DNA of 64,000 nt from Pseudomonas koreensis (GTDB lineage Bacteria; Pseudomonadota; Gammaproteobacteria; Pseudomonadales; Pseudomonadaceae), in the NCBI RefSeq assembly GCF_012986595.1, contig NZ_JAAQYM010000006.1, positions 455,913 through 519,912 on the forward strand, in the 5' to 3' direction. A model generated the notes under the pieces. It saw only the letters and a list, made by a program, of their open reading frames with translations, was not told the DNA's origin and ran no database searches. Below are positions 61,007 through 64,000 of the stretch, in pieces. The number at the start of each line of letters is the position of its first letter. The stretch's first letter is position 1. The translations under genes were made by a program, and so were the position numbers.

Positions 61007-61237
61007 ATGGAAGACATTTTTGTCGTCAAGCGCTGCAACAAGATCATCATCCACGGTCGCCGCGCCGGGGAAAGCCTGCATGAACCCGCCGAGGCCAGCA
61101 GTTGGTATCGAATCAACGACACCCGCACGGGCGGTTTCATCGGCGATGGCTACGACCTCGAAGAAGATGCGCGCCGCGAATGTCGTCGGCTCAATGCGGC
61201 CAGCGCACCGGTTGCGGCGCGACAGTCGTCCGGCTGA
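61007..61237 (+). CDS. Small hypothetical protein (76 aa)
   Basis: From ATG 61007 with GGGGTGA upstream. Sequence MEDIFVVKRCNKIIIHGRRA, then SSWYRINDTRTGGFIGDGYD and a helical LEEDARRECRRLNAAS. The strand-rich start and acidic helix look like a folded cytoplasmic protein. Family unknown. Confidence 0.68.
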   Translation: MEDIFVVKRCNKIIIHGRRAGESLHEPAEASSWYRINDTRTGGFIGDGYDLEEDARRECRRLNAASAPVAARQSSG

Positions 61238-61360
61238 TGCAAGTGACAGCTCGGGTCTATACTCAACTTCAGCTGACGGACCAGCGCCCCAACGGCAGAG
61301 AGCTCGCAGCCCGCGAGCTTTTTGCTGCCTCTCAACGGTTTGTCTGAACGGAGGTGTTCC

Positions 61361-61591
61361 ATGTCCGAGAAAGAGTCCATCACCACCCTCCTCACCTTGC
61401 TCGACTCGCGTCAGGCGCGACTGGCCGCGGCCTGCAAGGAGATCGCCGACTGGGTCGATCACCAGGGCGGACATCCGACCGCCCTGCGCATCCGTGATCG
61501 CCTGAACGACATCGAAAAAGACACGCCGCTGATCCGCAGCACATTGTCTTCGCTGCAACCGGTCGAACGGCCTCTGCCGCGTTTCAGATGA
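61361..61591 (+). CDS. Small hypothetical protein (76 aa)
   Basis: ATG 61361 has CGGAGG 7 nt upstream, an excellent site. The product is helical: ITTLLTLLDSRQARLAAACK, ADWVDHQGGHPTALRIRDRL, DIEKDTPLIRSTLSSLQ. It is cytoplasmic, with no known domain that I recognise. Confidence 0.72.
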   Translation: MSEKESITTLLTLLDSRQARLAAACKEIADWVDHQGGHPTALRIRDRLNDIEKDTPLIRSTLSSLQPVERPLPRFR

Positions 61592-61698
61592 CTGCAGCGC
61601 GATAAACGACAGCCAGTCGGCCTACCGTCTGGCCGATGCACCGAACGCCACGGGGCGCGGGAGGTCATAACCTGTACACGTCACCCAGGAGACGGTTC

Positions 61699-61983
61699 AT
61701 GGTTATCCATTTCAAAACAGACGGACATCTGGCTTGTGGTCACAAGGGCAGCAACCTTGCCTCGAGCCAGGAACTCAATCGCGTCAAGTGCCGCAGTTGC
61801 CGCAACACCGAGGCCTACAAAGAAGCGCGCAAAACCCAGCGTAATGCCGCCCGCCGCGTCGCCCGGCATGCCGGAGCCGACCACGGCGCGTCGGACTGGC
61901 GATCGGAATGGATCGAGCGCTTGACCGCTCTGGTCGGGCCGCAGCGCCTGCCACGAGGTTTTCACGGACAGGCGTTTGTCTAG
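61699..61983 (+). CDS. Small basic protein with a putative zinc ribbon (94 aa)
   Basis: ATG 61699 with CAGGAG upstream. A CGH at residues 13-15 and CRSC at 31-34 (HLACGHKGSNLASS; RVKCRSCRNTEAYK) form a likely Cys/His zinc site. It is followed by a strongly basic helix (KEARKTQRNAARRVARHAG), which suggests nucleic-acid binding. Function not known. Confidence 0.72.
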   Translation: MVIHFKTDGHLACGHKGSNLASSQELNRVKCRSCRNTEAYKEARKTQRNAARRVARHAGADHGASDWRSEWIERLTALVGPQRLPRGFHGQAFV

Positions 61984-62063
61984 AGACTTCAGGGACAGTT
62001 CAGTGCCCGTTTTAAACATTCACCCGTGCCTGAACTGATCCGAATTCTCGGTCCGCCCCCTGT

Positions 62064-62094
62064 AGCCCTGGTCTGAATCGCCGGGGCTTTTTTA
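62064..62094 (+). terminator. Rho-independent terminator
   Basis: AGCCCTGG and CCGGGGCT pair (one T-G) around a 9-nt loop, followed by TTTTTT; about 80 nt after the zinc-ribbon gene. Confidence 0.75.
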
Positions 62095-62182
62095 TGGCAG
62101 CAGACGTTGACTCCCTTGGAATTGGCCAGCGCGCCCTCATAACAATGGCCATACCCACTGTCACCGAGAGGAAGCACAGATC

Positions 62183-62689
62183 ATGACCGGACAAACCGAA
62201 ACCGCCATTCTTGCCGGCGGCTGCTTCTGGGGCATGCAGGACCTGCTGCGCCGCTATCCCGGCGTGTTGCACACCCGAGTCGGCTACAGCGGCGGCGATG
62301 TACCCAATGCCACCTATCGCAACCACGGCACCCACGCTGAAGCCATCGAGATCGTCTTCGACCCGGCCGTGATCAGCTACCGGCAGATCCTTGAGTTCTT
62401 CTTCCAGATCCACGACCCCAGCACGCCCAACCGTCAAGGCAACGATCGCGGTGCCAGCTATCGTTCGGCGATTTATTACCTCAACGAACAGCAACGCGAC
62501 ATCGCCGAAGACACCGCTGCCGACGTCGACGCATCCGGGTTGTGGCCGGGCCGAGTGGTCACCGAAATCGAACCGGCTGGTCCGTTCTGGGAAGCCGAAC
62601 CCGAGCATCAGGATTACCTGGAACGGATCCCGAATGGCTACACCTGCCACTTCATCCGCCCGAACTGGAAGCTGCCGAAGCGCGGCTGA
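62183..62689 (+). CDS. msrA: Peptide-methionine (S)-S-oxide reductase MsrA
   Basis: 168 residues. The active-site motif GGCFWGMQDLL holds the catalytic Cys (residue 14), with GYSGGDVPNATYRNHGTHAEAIE and a recycling-region Cys in NGYTCHFIRP. It reduces methionine S-sulfoxide with thioredoxin. GAGAGGAAG lies upstream of the ATG. Shorter than the 210-residue E. coli MsrA, typical for the second MsrA type. Confidence 0.94.
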   Translation: MTGQTETAILAGGCFWGMQDLLRRYPGVLHTRVGYSGGDVPNATYRNHGTHAEAIEIVFDPAVISYRQILEFFFQIHDPSTPNRQGNDRGASYRSAIYYLNEQQRDIAEDTAADVDASGLWPGRVVTEIEPAGPFWEAEPEHQDYLERIPNGYTCHFIRPNWKLPKRG

Positions 62690-62953
62690 TAAAGCCCACC
62701 AGGCGCAGCGTTGGCCTCGATCAAGGCCAGCGCCTGACGTCTTCGATTTACCGAATGACGAAACCCTCCTGTATCGCAAAAGATCTCTGGATGACTGCGC
62801 AGACCTTGTTTGCGCAGCTCTGGAGTCGATCATTTTGGCGACCCCGCCGTAGCACAGTTCAAGCACCCCAAGATGAACATACGTTCATCGCAAGCATGAC
62901 TCGAGGCGTCTACTCTGCGGGTTCCGACATAGTGACTACAGGAGTACCCCACC

Positions 62954-63115
62954 ATGTTCTCGCACGAAAGCCTCCCGCTGATTGCCATTTTCACCATCTT
63001 GCTACTATGCGTGCTGGCGGCATTTCTACACCCGGTACACGCGTTCTTCAGTTGGCTGCGCAGGCGCAAGGACAGATCAAACGCCCGGACTGCAGAAGAG
63101 GTTGATTCGCGCTGA
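62954..63115 (+). CDS. Small single-pass membrane protein (53 aa)
   Basis: The frame ATG 62954 to TGA 63115 starts after AGGAG (10 nt) and encodes one hydrophobic helix (LPLIAIFTILLLCVLAAFLH, residues 7-26) followed by a basic tail (FSWLRRRKDRSNARTAEE). A strong terminator 15 nt after the stop supports a real transcription unit. The N-terminus is probably periplasmic. Family unknown. Confidence 0.65.
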   Translation: MFSHESLPLIAIFTILLLCVLAAFLHPVHAFFSWLRRRKDRSNARTAEEVDSR

Positions 63116-63130
63116 ATGTCCGTCCCTGAC

Positions 63131-63152
63131 AAGCCCGGATACCTCCGGGCTT
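63131..63152 (+). terminator. Terminator of the 53-aa gene
   Basis: AAGCCCGG-ATACCT-CCGGGCTT, 8-bp stem, followed by GCTGTTTT. Confidence 0.8.
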
Positions 63153-63183
63153 GCTGTTTTCTATCTGAACAACAGCCACAAAA

Positions 63184-63212
63184 AAGCCCAGCGCGGGCTG
63201 GGCTTGGTTTTT
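63184..63212. terminator. Second stem-loop terminator
   Basis: AAGCCCAGC-GCGG-GCTGGGCTT with A-run before and GGTTTTT after; it can serve either strand and lies between the 53-aa gene and the tRNA fragment. Confidence 0.75.
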
Positions 63213-63324
63213 CGTCAACGGTATAAGCATCCGGGCCTTAATGACGGAGAGTCCATCGAAAATGGCACCCCGGAAACAAACAAGGGCTTGCATCAGCTTT
63301 CGCCCGCAAACCCTTGATTTAAGA

Positions 63325-63382
63325 TGGTGCCCGAAGCCGGAATCGAACCGGCACGCCCTTACGAGCGGGGGATTTTAAGTCC
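63325..63382 (-). pseudogene. tRNA-Leu(UAA) 3' fragment, probable attachment-site scar
   Basis: On the minus strand 58 nt match the 3' part of tRNA-Leu: anticodon loop CTTAAAA, variable arm, T-arm GCCGG-TTCGATT-CCGGC, acceptor half TTCGGGC and encoded CCA. The 5' half (acceptor and D-arm) is absent; unrelated AT-rich DNA begins right after the anticodon arm at 63383. Such 3' fragments are left at the far end of elements that integrate into tRNA genes; the intact gene should lie to the right of the element, outside the window. Confidence 0.8.
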
Positions 63383-63551
63383 ATAACTTTCTACTTTAAA
63401 ATCATAAGCTTAGGATCAGTATTTTTCCGCATCACCCAAACATTCACACCGTTCCAGGACAGTAGAACCAACACCTCAAAATTAATTGCGGAAAGAAATC
63501 GGACTGCAGGATCCCGCATCCTAAGACAAGATGGCGGACGTCGGTATGTAG

Positions 63552-63749
63552 AAAGGCCTAGGTCCTCACCGGGCGCCGGTCGACTGGTTCGCCGCTGAGT
63601 TGGGCCATACCAACGGCGAGATGATCATTCAGCACTACGGAACGTGGATCAACGAGGACGGACCGGAAGTGGTAGATATGCTGCAAATGGACTTGAAGCT
63701 GTCACCGATATCGGTCGGCTCGTCTAGCCAGACAGTCAGGAAATGGTAG
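63552..63749 (+). pseudogene. Tyrosine recombinase (phage integrase) C-terminal remnant
   Basis: The frame between an upstream stop at 63549 and TAG 63747 has no usable start but reads HRAPVDWFAAELGHTNGEMI then IQHYGTWINEDG, i.e. the LGH motif and the catalytic-Tyr segment of tyrosine integrases (box with H-x-x-Y-type HYG-W). The N-terminal and core regions with the first Arg are missing. It ends in a normal C-terminal tail. It is a decayed integrase of the element that scarred the tRNA-Leu gene or of an older one. Confidence 0.75.
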
Positions 63750-63782
63750 ACCAGCCCCCGGGGGACCGGTTTCCGAGGTGGC

Positions 63783-63820
63783 AAAAAAAGGCCCCCACGC
63801 CTGGGCCAGGTGTGGGAGCC
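63783..63820 (-). terminator. Leftward terminator with no gene attached
   Basis: GGCTCCCAC and GTGGGGGCC arms with an inner CCTG/CAGG stem form an imperfect hairpin; on the minus strand seven T follow. No leftward gene is present up to the window end, so its gene may have been displaced. Confidence 0.6.
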
Positions 63821-63870
63821 GATTCAACATAGGGCGGAATTCCATGTATCAGTCGTCAAAGGCCGCTTTC

Positions 63871-64000
63871 GGTCGATTCTGTTGAAAAAGTAGCTCCCCT
63901 GTTTGACCTGCGGCAAAATTGCTTCATTGGCCGGCGGGGGATCACAGAGCATGATTGGACAGTTATCGAGTGGGCAGGATCGGCTGTTTTACTCGTTCAA
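63871..64000 (+). mobile_element. Left end of an insertion sequence (IS1182/IS5-like), cut by window end
   Basis: ATTCTGTTGAAAAAGTAG near 63876 resembles the terminal repeat of IS1182-type elements, and a transposase frame begins 75 nt further on. The exact left border cannot be fixed without the right end and target duplication. Confidence 0.55.
63951..64000 (+). CDS. Transposase N-terminus, IS1182/IS5-like (partial)
   Basis: Seventeen residues are visible from ATG 63951: MIGQLSSGQDRLFYSFN. This is the typical beginning of a large family of DDE transposases (M-I-x-Q-L-x-x-G-Q-x-x-L-F-Y-x-F-N-L). Catalytic residues lie beyond the window. No strong ribosome binding site is seen. Confidence 0.7.
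   Translation, partial: MIGQLSSGQDRLFYSF

Noticed and set aside
63325..63410. Complete tRNA-Leu gene
   Set aside because: The 5' half (acceptor strand, D-arm) is absent; only the 3' 58 nt are present.

Overview
The window is a Pseudomonas chromosome segment, most like the P. fluorescens / P. koreensis group. This rests on inference from gene content: a complete fapABCDEF amyloid operon, DUF1652 and DUF2790 proteins, gnd-zwf-HAD, a short NAD-type 6-phosphogluconate dehydrogenase, LpxO, ecotin and GC-rich coding sequence. Nine paired REP-like palindromes lie between genes, also typical of this group.

Layout. 1-7141 is a visibly AT-richer island: the 3' part of a large toxin-like gene followed by four paralogous periplasmic Sel1/TPR-like proteins, read as a type VI secretion or polymorphic toxin with tandem immunity genes. 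7246-12090 holds small Pseudomonas proteins, ecotin, a NIPSNAP protein and a short IlvA preceded by a probable leader-peptide attenuator. 12100-15816 has a CorA-type transporter, a RimK-family ATP-grasp ligase and a divergent GNAT/C39-peptidase fusion. 15948-30920 is a set of housekeeping and accessory genes: PQQ sugar dehydrogenase, Ku, LpxO, a YbiT-type ABC-F protein, an MFS transporter, a hydrolase, azoreductase with a divergent LysR regulator, UppP, a chemoreceptor and pnuC with an NadR-like kinase. 31256-36246 is fapA-F with a candidate sigma-54 promoter and upstream dyad, followed by a convergent sigma-54 activator of VpsR type.

38005-48427 carries a delta-60-repeat protein, NhaB, a gnd-zwf-HAD operon (pentose phosphate/Entner-Doudoroff entry), CptA phosphoethanolamine transferase and GalU. 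48686-52556 contains small proteins and lipoproteins and the alkB-ada alkylation-repair pair; this Ada has lost three of its four N-terminal zinc cysteines. 53074-59164 contains AcuI, a nitronate monooxygenase, modABC with a perfect ModE-type operator, and topoisomerase IB. 59311-63115 has a second ABC-F protein, small proteins and MsrA.

The right edge (63325-64000) is accessory DNA: a 58-nt 3' piece of tRNA-Leu(UAA) that looks like an attachment-site scar, a C-terminal remnant of a tyrosine integrase, and the left end of an insertion sequence whose transposase runs off the window. All calls come from reading the sequence; no database search was run.
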